In this document: positions 5,231-11,274 of the stretch, piece after piece
Numbering within the stretch: position 1 is the first letter of the stretch
Layout: each line of letters opens with the position of its first letter
Notes under the pieces: model-generated
Database searches by the model: none
What the model was told of the DNA's origin: nothing
What the model saw: the letters and a program-made list of their open reading frames with translations, nothing else
Made by a program: the position numbers and the translations under genes
Source: Thauera sp.
Lineage (GTDB): Bacteria; Pseudomonadota; Gammaproteobacteria; Burkholderiales; Rhodocyclaceae
Direction of reading: 5' to 3'
Assembly: GCA_003446655.1 (NCBI GenBank)
Contig: DMCZ01000177.1
Location: 783 to 12,056 of the forward strand
DNA: 11,274 bases

Positions 5231-6107
5231 GACGCGCCCCCTTCCGACGGATCGCCGCCAAGTCGTTGAAGTCGGAACCCGCCTCGCCCTCGGGGAAATC
5301 GGGAACGATCAGCCGCGCCCCGGTCGCCTTCGCCGCAGCGGTCGCATACGTCACGCCCGGATTGCCTTCGGTCTGGCGGTCGTTATCCGCGCAGATCACA
5401 AGTTCAGCGCCAGCCCAGGCGGAACGCGCCGCCTTCGCCACCGCCAGCAGGTTGCCCGCATTCATCGCGCACAGCACCGGATGCCCGGTTTCCTCATGCA
5501 GCGTTGCCCCCGTCGCCCATCCTTCACAAATCAGGAGCGTGCGCGGCTCGTTGAAGTCGCCAATCGGGGAGAACAGGCCACCCGCCCGGCCCGGCTTGAA
5601 CCGCTTGCCGCCGTCCGCCAGGATGCGCTGCACGTTCCACAGCAGCCCGAATGCATCGAACAAGGGAACGATCAGCAGCCCGCCACGCTGGCGCAGGTTG
5701 TCCGGCTTCACCGCTTTTTTCAGAACGTACGGGTGCGCCGGGTCAGCCGGTGCCGCAGCATCCCATTCGGCCCGCGCCTCGATAGCCCGCGCCTCGTGTT
5801 CCGCCCGCCGCTCGGCTTGCGCCTTGATCTTCGCCGCCTCGATCAGCTTGGCGAACGCCTCGCGCTCGGTGTCGCTCATGCGCTTGCCGTCCGCCGCCCA
5901 CGTCGAGCGCAGCCCGGTTTTCCACGAACCGAAAACGCCAGCGGCCCGCCCGTCGAGGTGCAGCGCATACCAGCCATTGCGGGAACCGGCCTTGTCGCCC
6001 TCAACGTGGAAGCGGTGCAGTTGCCCGTCCGCCTCGATCACGTCAGGCGGAACCACCCCGTCCTCGCGCATGGCGGCGCGGAACAGTCCAATGGTGTCGT
6101 AGCTCAT
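5220..6107 (-). CDS. Toprim-domain primase-like protein (295 aa)
   Basis: ATG 6107 overlaps the previous stop as TGATG, and the frame ends inside the start of the DUF927 gene. The N-terminal part (residues 25-70: LHRFHVEGDKAGSRNGWYALH and GVFGSWKTG) matches the DNA-primase-like domain preceding Toprim in element primases. A charged helical linker (78-118) follows. The RQRGGLLIVPLFDAFG region leads into the Toprim fold, with catalytic Glu195 in LLICEGWATG and the metal-binding pair Asp241/Asp243 in ICADND. No Cys-type zinc finger is present. Likely the element's primase, priming replication together with the DUF927 helicase. Upstream in-frame codons to 6359 read as non-coding and overlap the HTH_39 gene. 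Confidence 0.9.
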   Translation of the reverse strand: MSYDTIGLFRAAMREDGVVPPDVIEADGQLHRFHVEGDKAGSRNGWYALHLDGRAAGVFGSWKTGLRSTWAADGKRMSDTEREAFAKLIEAAKIKAQAERRAEHEARAIEARAEWDAAAPADPAHPYVLKKAVKPDNLRQRGGLLIVPLFDAFGLLWNVQRILADGGKRFKPGRAGGLFSPIGDFNEPRTLLICEGWATGATLHEETGHPVLCAMNAGNLLAVAKAARSAWAGAELVICADNDRQTEGNPGVTYATAAAKATGARLIVPDFPEGEAGSDFNDLAAIRRKGARHGE

Positions 6108-6499
6108 CAGGCCACCCCCACCAGCAGCAGCCCTGCCACCGCCGCCAGAATCAGCAGCGCGGCCAGCTCGGCAGCGATGCCGCCCGCCTGTTTCGGACAC
6201 ATCACATACCGCGCCATCCGGTGCGGTGCGCGGCCCGCCTCGGACGGTTCCGCCGTCCATGCGGTGTCGATTTGCTCGCCCTGGTCGCGCAGTTCGCAAA
6301 TGCGCTGTGCCGGGTTCATGATTTCGAGGTACAGCCGTGCCTCGGTCGTCGTGATCCACCCGGCTTCACGCATCGCCGCCTGAAGCCGCGCCCGTTGCGC
6401 ATCGCAGCCGTTGCCCGGAAAATCCGCGTGAATCTTCTGAAGCAAGCTCTTTCGGGTCGCGCCGTCGCCACGGTCGCGGCCCGTTACTTTTTCGGTCAT
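6107..6499 (-). CDS. HTH_39-like DNA-binding protein with hydrophobic tail (130 aa)
   Basis: ATG 6499 has AAGGGG six bases upstream and begins ten bases after the AlpA stop. Residues 31-100 match the HTH_39-type winged helix of phage and element proteins: CDAQRARLQAAMREAGWITT, the TEARLYLEIMNPAQRICELR helix pair, and APHRMARYVM. The last 22 residues (about 108-130) are almost all hydrophobic, with one Glu, and could be a membrane segment. That is unusual because family members normally end after the ARYxL strand. Probably an element regulator or replication accessory protein; the tail may anchor it or mediate self-association. Confidence 0.78.
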   Translation of the reverse strand: MTEKVTGRDRGDGATRKSLLQKIHADFPGNGCDAQRARLQAAMREAGWITTTEARLYLEIMNPAQRICELRDQGEQIDTAWTAEPSEAGRAPHRMARYVMCPKQAGGIAAELAALLILAAVAGLLLVGVA

Positions 6500-6509
6500 G
6501 GCTTGCCCC

Positions 6510-6737
6510 TTACGCGGTCGCGCCGGATTCGCGGTAACGCGCCGCCAGCCATGCGTCGAGGTCGGCACGGCGGTAACGCACCTTGCGGCCAATCTTGAAA
6601 AAGGGGAGGTTGTAGCGCCCGGTCGAGCGCCACACGCTCAAGGTGCCGGGGGAAACCTGAAGATGCGCGGCAGCGGCTTTGTCGTCGAGCAGATCAGCGC
6701 CCGCCGCGATCAGGTTTTGCAGGTTTTGGGTTGTCAT
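6510..6737 (-). CDS. AlpA/excisionase-like HTH protein (75 aa)
   Basis: An HTH_17-class MerR-like fold: LLDDKAAAAHLQVSPGTLSVW (16-36), then RYNLPFFKIGRKVRYRRADLDAWL (41-64), the typical wing and second helix pattern of AlpA and excisionases. Such proteins activate the integrase or bend att DNA for excision. ATG 6737 is preferred; GTG 6746 in the same frame would add three residues. The start lies directly beside a 12-bp inverted repeat. It heads the primase/helicase operon, which suggests it coordinates excision with replication. Confidence 0.87.
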   Translation of the reverse strand: MTTQNLQNLIAAGADLLDDKAAAAHLQVSPGTLSVWRSTGRYNLPFFKIGRKVRYRRADLDAWLAARYRESGATA

Positions 6738-6738
6738 G

Positions 6739-6782
6739 GTTCGCACTCATTGAAGCCCGGCGTGTGCCGTATGAGTGCGAAC
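6739..6782. promoter_or_regulatory. Perfect 12-bp inverted repeat at the AlpA start
   Basis: GTTCGCACTCAT (6739-6750) and ATGAGTGCGAAC (6771-6782) are perfect inverted copies with 20 bases between them. A second small dyad CGGC/GCCG (6758-6761 with 6766-6769) lies at the centre. One arm ends one base before the AlpA ATG. It could be an operator bound by AlpA or another element regulator, or an RNA hairpin covering the start region. Confidence 0.7.
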
Positions 6783-6883
6783 TTTGGAGAAAGGCAGGAT
6801 GCCGAAACAGTGAAAGGCTTGCACCGTTAAGGATGCTGCCCGCCCGGATGCCGCGCCATTGCTGGCAGTCAGGGTGTCACGGC

Positions 6884-7552
6884 TTAAGCGTCAGGCTTGC
6901 GGCCCGTGTGCGCCCATTCAGGTCGAATAATGGATGCGGCCCTCTCAGCAAGCGATTTGGTCATGCCCTTTTCGATCAACCACGCCGCCACGGCTGCATT
7001 GCCCGGATGCGTTGCCGGATCGTGCCGATCAGCGTTCGCCCACCAGCGCCGCGCCGCCTGATTGAGTAGCACCAGCTCGTCGGAAACGTGTGAACGGTCT
7101 GTCTGCGCCGGGGGTACGTCCTTGATCGTGCCTGGGGCAGGTGTCGCGTGCTCTGACTTGATGGCTTCAATGTCACCGCGTCTCACGAAGATCAAATCCA
7201 GCGGGATATACCCGACGTCGATATCTTCGTCCACCTCCCATGCGATGCCATCTCCACCAATATCGGTAAGGTATTGAATCTCGCCCGTGTCGCCTTTTCG
7301 GATTAATTCGGCGCATGAGTGCGGTTGAAGTGGCACAAAGGAAATCCGCATACGTGCTTGATCCACGATCACGGTGTCGACTTCCCATGGGGCGTCAGTG
7401 GCGACATGCTCTTTCTTGACAGCCCGCACGATCTGATTAAACAGCCCGTGAAGCTCGATACGTGCCTCTGCACCTGCAATCAGCAGCGTGCCCTGGTCGG
7501 TACCCAAAACTTCGGCCGCTTGCGCCAGCCGTATATACGTCGTCTCGATCAT
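6884..7552 (-). CDS. Uncharacterised element protein (222 aa), possible regulator
   Basis: ATG 7552 follows AAGGGGGCGGC, a good ribosome binding region. The N-terminus, TYIRLAQAAEVLGTDQGTLL (5-24), looks like a helix-turn-helix. The middle (60-135) is beta-rich and acidic. The C-terminus, GNAAVAAWLIEKGMTKSLAE (184-203) with AASIIRPEWAHTGRKPDA, is a second helical domain I recognise as a common ending of proteins found in proteobacterial integrative elements, with no assigned function. It lies between the integrase block and the AlpA gene, where element regulators are often found. A regulatory role is inference from position and the two HTH-like ends. Confidence 0.72.
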   Translation of the reverse strand: MIETTYIRLAQAAEVLGTDQGTLLIAGAEARIELHGLFNQIVRAVKKEHVATDAPWEVDTVIVDQARMRISFVPLQPHSCAELIRKGDTGEIQYLTDIGGDGIAWEVDEDIDVGYIPLDLIFVRRGDIEAIKSEHATPAPGTIKDVPPAQTDRSHVSDELVLLNQAARRWWANADRHDPATHPGNAAVAAWLIEKGMTKSLAERAASIIRPEWAHTGRKPDA

Positions 7553-7588
7553 GCCGCCCCCTTGTGGCGTCACCCCTTGCAAGAAGGT

Positions 7589-7643
7589 GCCGCGCCAGCC
7601 GGGCAAGGGAACCCGGCTTTCGGCCCGTCGGCCTAGGCGCGGC
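7589..7643 (-). other. Potential three-way-junction RNA structure between operons
   Basis: The outer 8-bp stem GCCGCGCC (7589-7596) with GGCGCGGC (7636-7643) encloses two hairpins: AGCCGGG/CCCGGCT (7597-7603 with 7612-7618) and GGCC/GGCC (7622-7625 with 7630-7633). The stems are perfect, and the outer stem and first hairpin are directly stacked. It lies in the 111-base gap between the DUF2442 stop and the start of the 222-aa gene. No T-run follows on the minus strand, so it is not an ordinary terminator. It may be a leader structure, small RNA, protein-binding site or single-strand initiation site. Confidence 0.5.
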
Positions 7644-7663
7644 AAAACTCCGGTTTTCTCAGG

Positions 7664-7924
7664 TCATGCAGCCCGCTCGCCGCGTTGCGCACGCATCAGG
7701 TCGAGCAGGAATTCGGGTGCCAGATCAGCCCCGTTCGCCCAAGCTGCCGTCCGCATGACGGGATGCTGGCCCGCAGTGGCGAATATCGCCGGATCGCGCA
7801 GGGCCTCGAACACCTCGCCTTCCAGTTCGGCAGACAGATCAACCTCCCCCGCTACACCGTTGTTGAAGCGCAGGAACAGCCGATAGCCCGCCAAGGGTTT
7901 CACTTCCGTGGTGTGCAGGATCAT
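7664..7924 (-). CDS. DUF2442 protein (86 aa)
   Basis: VKPLAGYRLFLRFNNGVAGEV with DLSAEL and FEALRDPAIF, then WANGADLAPEFL, is the characteristic pattern of DUF2442. ATG 7924 is chosen because GGAG (7936-7933) lies eight bases upstream; GTG 7933 and ATG 7930 are alternatives and overlap the DUF4160 stop. DUF2442 and DUF4160 genes are regularly paired and have been proposed as a toxin-antitoxin-like pair. Here the pair is attached to the integrase operon, where it could stabilise the element. Confidence 0.9.
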   Translation of the reverse strand: MILHTTEVKPLAGYRLFLRFNNGVAGEVDLSAELEGEVFEALRDPAIFATAGQHPVMRTAAWANGADLAPEFLLDLMRAQRGERAA

Positions 7925-7929
7925 TGTCA

Positions 7930-8187
7930 TCACTCCAAGGGTTCAATCGGATTCAGCGGCTTACGCTGAATCGCCAGCGTCCAATCCGCTTCCAGTTCAT
8001 CGCGGTGCAGCGCCAACCACTCGCGCACCATAGACAGCGCCCGGCCCGGTAGCGAACCGGCATACACCTTGCCATCGAGCGTCATCAGCGCCTCATGCTC
8101 ACCATAGACGGCGTGAAAGTGTGCGGGCGGATGGTCGCGCCAGTTCATGTAGATCACGATGCCGAAGAAGCGGGAGATTTCAGGCAT
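7930..8187 (-). CDS. DUF4160 protein (85 aa)
   Basis: PEISRFFGIVIYMNWRDHPP followed by AHFHAVYGEHEA, then AGSLPGRALSMVREWLALH, is the DUF4160 signature with its conserved H-PPAHFH core. ATG 8187 shares bases with the integrase TGA (TGATG), and GGAG lies nine bases upstream within the integrase gene, so translation is probably coupled to the integrase. The partner DUF2442 gene follows at once. The His-rich core suggests metal binding or catalysis, which is inference; no biochemical role is established. Confidence 0.92.
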   Translation of the reverse strand: MPEISRFFGIVIYMNWRDHPPAHFHAVYGEHEALMTLDGKVYAGSLPGRALSMVREWLALHRDELEADWTLAIQRKPLNPIEPLE

Positions 8188-9407
8188 CAGGCAGCACTCC
8201 GCTTCGTCGGCAGCGTCACCACGTCCGCCGCATTCTTCAGGCCCGCCGCTTCGAGCATCGCGCTCGTCGCGGTATTCACGGACTGGCGAACCGGGTCGAG
8301 GTCGAGCCGCGCATAGATCGCGGTCGCTTGCGGGGATTTGTGGTTCAGGGACTTTCCGATGATCGCCAGGGATGCGCCGGTTCTCGCCTGCCAGCTTCCC
8401 AGGGTGCGCCTCAAGTCATGCAGCGTTACCCCGTTCGGCACGTCGCGCCCGTAGGGGATGCCTGCCCGCGCCATGACGCGCTCCACGGCCTTCTTCGGCT
8501 CAACGATATGGCCCGTCCGCCCGGTGCCAGGGAACGCGAACCCGCCGCCCGTCGCATCCTTCCGCGCTTCGAGGATCGCCACCGCTTCCGGGCATAGGGT
8601 CACGCTCTGCGGCTCGTCGTTTTTCGTCCGCGGGATGCGCCACACGCCCGCCGACAGATCAAGCTCGCGCCAGTGCATCGCGCAAAGGTTCGCCCGCCTC
8701 GCGCCCGTCAGCAGCGCCAGCAGGATGAAATCGCGCATGGCGGGATCTTCTTCGGCCACCGCAGCGAAGAATCGCGGCAGTTCATCGGCTTGCAGGAAGC
8801 GGTCGCGGGAAACCTTCTTGCCCGCCACCTTCACGCCTTGCGCCGGGTTGTAGTCGAGGAATCCCCACTCCACCGCCTTGCCGAACACGCCCGATGCGAG
8901 CGCCCGGATGTTGCGCACGGTCGCCACGGACTTGCCCGCCTTCTCCGCGTCGTGCAGCACCTTCGCAATCGTGGCGCGGTCGATCTCGGACAGTTTTTTG
9001 CCGCCCATCGGCTTTTGCAGGTAGTCGCGGAACCGCTGCACGTCCGCAGCCCATGCCCGCTTCTTCTCGCCGTGCCGGGTGCCGTACTCGGTGAAAAACT
9101 CGGACAGCGTAGGTTCAGCCTTGAACGCCCGCCGCGCCGCCGCAGGGTTCGCGCCGCTGGCGAACTCGCCAAGCGCCAGCGCCGCAGCCTTCCGCGCTTG
9201 CTCCACCGGCATCTCGGGGAAGGTGCCAAGTTTCACCCAGGCCATCGAAGCGCCCGCCCGCTTCACCACATAGAAGGTCTTGGTGCCTGCCGCCGTCGCC
9301 CTCAGCGCCAGCTTTGGCGTCTCGGTGTCGTAGATCGTCAGCCGCTTGCCCGGCTCAGGCAGTGCGAGCGCCTGAAGCGCCGTTTTCGAGAACTTGAGAC
9401 TCGCCAT
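8187..9407 (-). CDS. int: Tyrosine-type site-specific integrase (406 aa)
   Basis: The integrase joins the element's att site to the tRNA 3' end. The N-terminal Arm-DNA-binding domain (about residues 22-92: YDTETPKLALRATAAGTKTF, FPEMPVEQARKAA, GANPAAARR) is the P4-integrase type. A core-binding SAM-like domain follows (about 98-188). The catalytic domain has Arg237 (TGARR), Lys262 (TKND), His330 and Arg333 (HDLRR), His356 (LNH) and Tyr365 (IYARL), so all six active-site positions are present. ATG 9407 has an AGGTGAG ribosome binding region; ATG 9437 would add ten residues and overlaps the arm repeats. The gene starts near attR and reads inward. Confidence 0.96.
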   Translation of the reverse strand: MASLKFSKTALQALALPEPGKRLTIYDTETPKLALRATAAGTKTFYVVKRAGASMAWVKLGTFPEMPVEQARKAAALALGEFASGANPAAARRAFKAEPTLSEFFTEYGTRHGEKKRAWAADVQRFRDYLQKPMGGKKLSEIDRATIAKVLHDAEKAGKSVATVRNIRALASGVFGKAVEWGFLDYNPAQGVKVAGKKVSRDRFLQADELPRFFAAVAEEDPAMRDFILLALLTGARRANLCAMHWRELDLSAGVWRIPRTKNDEPQSVTLCPEAVAILEARKDATGGGFAFPGTGRTGHIVEPKKAVERVMARAGIPYGRDVPNGVTLHDLRRTLGSWQARTGASLAIIGKSLNHKSPQATAIYARLDLDPVRQSVNTATSAMLEAAGLKNAADVVTLPTKRSAA

Positions 9408-9425
9408 TAACTCACCTCGCATCGT

Positions 9426-9495
9426 CCGGGCTATCACCGGGCTATCACCGGGCTAGCATTTCAGGTCAAAAACCGTCAAAAACCGTGCTAGCCCG
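9426..9495. promoter_or_regulatory. Right arm repeats, putative integrase sites
   Basis: Three tandem 11-bp units, CCGGGCTATCA twice (9426-9436, 9437-9447) and CCGGGCTAGCA once (9448-9458), are followed by two direct GTCAAAAACC units (9465-9474, 9475-9484) and the inverted GCTAGCCCG (9487-9495). The left end has the same parts in the same order and orientation. They lie between the integrase start and its likely promoter, so integrase or AlpA binding could also control integrase expression. Confidence 0.68.
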
Positions 9496-9503
9496 TTAAG
9501 GCG

Positions 9504-9532
9504 AGTATCTTCTAAGTACGCTGTTTCGTAAA
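9504..9532 (-). promoter_or_regulatory. Candidate integrase promoter
   Basis: On the minus strand TTTACG (9532-9527) and GATACT (9509-9504) match the -35 and -10 boxes at four of six bases each, with exactly 17 bases between. Transcription would start near 9497 and pass through the arm repeats to the integrase ATG at 9407. The surrounding region (9500-9575) is markedly AT-richer than the rest of the window. Confidence 0.42.
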
Positions 9533-9548
9533 TGTTTATTAAGTTTAA

Positions 9549-9561
9549 ATAACCCATAGGT
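9549..9561 (+). repeat. Extra 13-bp partial copy of the att core
   Basis: ATAACCCATAGGT at 9549-9561 duplicates the anticodon-loop part of the att core (268-280 and 9582-9594), 33 bases away from the attR copy. It is enclosed by the 7-bp inverted repeat TGTTTCG (9522-9528) and CGAAACA (9568-9574), the second arm of which ends just before the att repeat. It may be an accessory core-type site or a trace of an earlier integration. Confidence 0.7.
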
Positions 9562-9575
9562 TTGATGCGAAACAC

Positions 9576-9623
9576 GGATTCATAACCCATAGGTCGGCGG
9601 TTCGATTCCGCCCATCACCACCA
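9576..9623 (+). repeat. attR: 48-bp direct repeat (tRNA 3' fragment)
   Basis: Identical to 262-309 over 48 bases. It begins inside the anticodon stem and lacks the acceptor 5' strand, D-arm and a promoter, so it is not a functional tRNA. It marks the right end of the element; host DNA follows. Confidence 0.93.
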
Positions 9624-9640
9624 CCAAATTCAAGCATTCA

Positions 9641-9667
9641 GGCCAATCCTTCCGGGTTGGCCTTTTT
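9641..9667 (+). terminator. Original terminator of the tRNA, displaced by integration
   Basis: GGCCAATCC (9641-9649), loop TTCC, and GGGTTGGCC (9654-9662) form a 9-bp stem with one G-T pair, followed by TTTTT. It sits 17 bases after the CCA of the attR fragment, as the element-borne terminator sits 10 bases after the CCA of the intact tRNA. It therefore belonged to the tRNA before insertion and now has no tRNA upstream. Confidence 0.88.
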
Positions 9668-9728
9668 GCTTTCATGCCGTGAACCAGGTCCATTGCCGGG
9701 CTCGCGGCCTGGTCTCGCCCCCTTGCCA

Positions 9729-10376
9729 TCAGCCTCCCGGCGTGGCGTGCGCCGCACGCCGCACGGTCGCCAGCAGCAGCGCCGCCCCCACGAACAGGCC
9801 GCCGAAGCTGCGGTTGAGCAAGCGTTGCTGATGCGGCGCGCGCAGCAGGCGCAGCACGCGGGCGGCGAGGCCGGTGTAGCCGGCCATGACGACCAGGTCG
9901 ACGGCGATCATGGTGGCCGCGAGGATCAGGTACTGCGCCAGCAGCGGGCGCGCCGGGTCCAGGAACTGCGGCAGCACTGCGAGGATGAACACGATCGCCT
10001 TCGGGTTGCTGGCGTTGACGATGAAGCCCTTCATCACCAGCGGCCACGGCCGCCCGTGCGCGGCGTCGCCCGACTCGACCGCCACCGCCGCGGGCGGTGC
10101 CACCCACTGCTTCCAGCCAAGGTAGATCAGGTAGGCGACGCCGAGCCACTTTATGACCGAGAAGGCGAGCTCGGACGTGGCCAGCACCGCCCCCAGCCCG
10201 GTGGCGACGATACCGATCTGCAGCGCCAGCGCGAGCTGCAGCCCGACAGCGTTCCAGTAGCCGCGGCGAAAGCCGTAGTTCAGCCCGGACGACATCGACG
10301 CGACCGCGCCGGCCCCCGGACTCAGGCTGATGACCCAGCAGGCGACGAAGTAGGACATCCAGGTATCGAGCAGCAT
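9729..10376 (-). CDS. LysE/RhtB-family amino-acid exporter (215 aa)
   Basis: An inner-membrane exporter with about six hydrophobic segments. The family marks are ISLSPGAGAVASMSSGL (16-32), the YGFRRGYWNAVGLQLAL stretch, IKWLGVAYLIYLGWKQW (75-91) and NASNPKAIVFILAVLPQF (121-138). RhtB-like members export amino acids such as homoserine, threonine or leucine; the substrate here cannot be read from sequence. I chose ATG 10376 because family members begin with a similar MLLDTW-type start directly before the first membrane segment; ATG 10418 in the same frame adds 14 residues. This is host DNA, divergent from the next gene. Confidence 0.88.
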   Translation of the reverse strand: MLLDTWMSYFVACWVISLSPGAGAVASMSSGLNYGFRRGYWNAVGLQLALALQIGIVATGLGAVLATSELAFSVIKWLGVAYLIYLGWKQWVAPPAAVAVESGDAAHGRPWPLVMKGFIVNASNPKAIVFILAVLPQFLDPARPLLAQYLILAATMIAVDLVVMAGYTGLAARVLRLLRAPHQQRLLNRSFGGLFVGAALLLATVRRAAHATPGG

Positions 10377-10516
10377 CGGGGCAGCATCCAGGCAGTAGCG
10401 GCGGGCGGAGACCGCCATGTTACCCCGCCGGCCGTGCTGCCGCCCAGCCCAGCCCGCCCGAGCGTGCGCGCCCGCCCGTGCGAGAATTCGCCCCCGCCCT
10501 CCTGCGAGCCTGCACC

Positions 10517-11274
10517 ATGCGCACCGTCGAACACCACGTCACCCACCTCATCGTCCATACCCTCGTCAAGGACGCCGGCGCCCCCGCCCGCCTGTTCCTG
10601 CGCGATGCCCTGTGCGCGCTCGATGGCGCTGCGCTGCGCCTGGTCGAGCGCCTGTCCGGCCAGTACGAGAGCCGCTCGGCGAAGGGCTTCGGCCGTTTCG
10701 AGGAGGATGAGGAGACCTTCCCGCTGGCGCGCTGGCTGCGCGAGCACGTGATCGACGACGCGCTCGACTTCGTCGCCCTGTCGCGCCAGTTTGCCGAGCG
10801 CGTGCAGGCGATCGCCGACGAGGAGGAGCTCGAGCACGGCGGCCACCTGATCCTCGCACGCGTTCGTGAAGGCACCGGCGAAGGGAGCGCGGATTGCCTG
10901 TGGGCGGCGCTGGTGGGCGAAGCCGATGGCGTCGCCATCAGCGGCACGCTCGAGGTACTCGACCGCAGCCATCTGGATTTCGCAGCACTGCACGCCGCGG
11001 GTCGCATCGACCTGTCGGGCTGGCGGCGTGGCGACGAGCGCTACCTCGGCTTCCTCCGTGGGCGCGGCAAGGGCGGCGCCTGGTTCAAGCGCGTGCTCGG
11101 CTGCAGCGACGTGATGGTGGCGCTGCAGGAGACCAAGAAGCTGGTCGCCACCCTCGACCGCTTCGTCGACACCGAACAGCTCACCCCCGCCACCCGCGAC
11201 GCCGTGCTCGAGCGCGCCCACGACTACCTCGACACCCTCGGCGAGGCCGGCGCCCCGGTGGTGTTCGAGGAACT
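10517..11274 (+). CDS. Nucleoid-associated protein NdpA/YejK family, 5' part
   Basis: The frame is open from ATG 10517 to the window end (252 codons, no stop), so the gene is cut by the window edge; E. coli YejK has about 335 residues. The family pattern is seen in the N-terminal HHVTHLIVHTLVK, the ARWLREHVIDD region, and ERYLGFLRGRGKGGAWFKRV with the following GCSD (about residues 174-196), then ETKKLV and a helical end. These proteins bind the nucleoid and are not essential. It is divergently arranged with the LysE gene over a 140-base gap and is host DNA. The ribosome binding site is weak, so another start is possible. Confidence 0.88.
   Translation, partial: MRTVEHHVTHLIVHTLVKDAGAPARLFLRDALCALDGAALRLVERLSGQYESRSAKGFGRFEEDEETFPLARWLREHVIDDALDFVALSRQFAERVQAIADEEELEHGGHLILARVREGTGEGSADCLWAALVGEADGVAISGTLEVLDRSHLDFAALHAAGRIDLSGWRRGDERYLGFLRGRGKGGAWFKRVLGCSDVMVALQETKKLVATLDRFVDTEQLTPATRDAVLERAHDYLDTLGEAGAPVVFEE

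Larger units (their letters stand above)
262..9623. mobile_element. 9.3-kb integrative element in tRNA-Met
   Basis: The element is bounded by the 48-bp direct repeats and carries an integrase, an AlpA/excisionase-like protein, a Toprim primase, a DUF927 helicase and a minus-strand accessory block. The excised circle would be about 9314 bp (262 to 9576). All recognised genes read from attR towards attL. No structural phage genes, relaxase, conjugation genes or second recombinase are visible. The gene set resembles phage satellites or small integrative elements with autonomous replication. Class and transfer route are inference; the boundaries and integrase are seen directly. Confidence 0.92.

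Noticed and set aside
7315..7323. Third copy of the AlpA operator arm (ATGAGTGCG)
   Set aside because: Only nine bases match, there is no partner arm nearby, and it lies inside the 222-aa coding sequence; chance is sufficient.
9576..9623. Second tRNA-Met gene
   Set aside because: Only the 3' part is present; there is no acceptor 5' strand, D-arm or promoter.
9580..10149. Long minus-strand frame over the LysE gene
   Set aside because: It is out of frame with a clear LysE-family protein on the same strand and consists of Gly/Arg/Ala-rich non-coding sequence.
10322..11221. 299-codon minus-strand frame opposite the NdpA/YejK gene
   Set aside because: It is the complement of a recognisable plus-strand gene in GC-rich DNA, where the opposite strand stays open by codon bias.

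Overview
The window is a stretch of GC-rich proteobacterial chromosome. The host gene style suggests a betaproteobacterium, perhaps Rhodocyclales such as Thauera or Azoarcus, but that is a guess from overall feel and not from any search. A small integrative element of about 9.3 kb is inserted at the 3' half of a tRNA-Met gene. The tRNA (233-309) is intact at the left junction. A 48-bp exact copy of its 3' half lies at 9576-9623, so 262-309 and 9576-9623 are read as attL and attR. Host sequence lies to the left (1-232, including the tRNA promoter) and to the right of 9624: the original tRNA terminator, a LysE-family exporter on the minus strand, and the 5' part of a nucleoid-associated protein gene of the NdpA/YejK family running off the window.

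Every element gene I can support is on the minus strand, reading from attR towards attL. The first block is a tyrosine integrase followed by a DUF4160 gene and a DUF2442 gene, joined by TGATG-type overlaps. After a 111-bp spacer with a strong potential three-way RNA fold comes the replication and regulation block: an uncharacterised 222-aa protein, an AlpA/excisionase-like HTH protein behind a perfect 12-bp inverted repeat, an HTH_39-like protein with a hydrophobic tail, a Toprim primase-like protein, a DUF927 P-loop helicase, and a Cys-rich protein. Most of these overlap or nearly touch, as in one operon. The last block, nearest attL, is the accessory region: a zinc-ribbon protein, very small open frames, a cytosolic PDZ-YbjQ (UPF0145) fusion, a decayed copy of the zinc-ribbon gene, and a second small zinc-finger protein. 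It ends at a rho-independent terminator (531-554).

Both ends of the element carry the same repeat architecture: tandem CCGGGCTAKCA units, a CAAAAAC box, then an inverted GCTAGCCCG. These are likely arm-type integrase sites. No capsid, terminase, conjugation, relaxase or classical restriction genes are visible. The element therefore looks like an integrase plus replication-module element (phage-satellite-like or mobilised in trans) whose way of moving between cells is unknown. The least explained parts are the PDZ-YbjQ region, the GGAACG repeat clusters inside the replication genes, and the structured spacer at 7589-7643.
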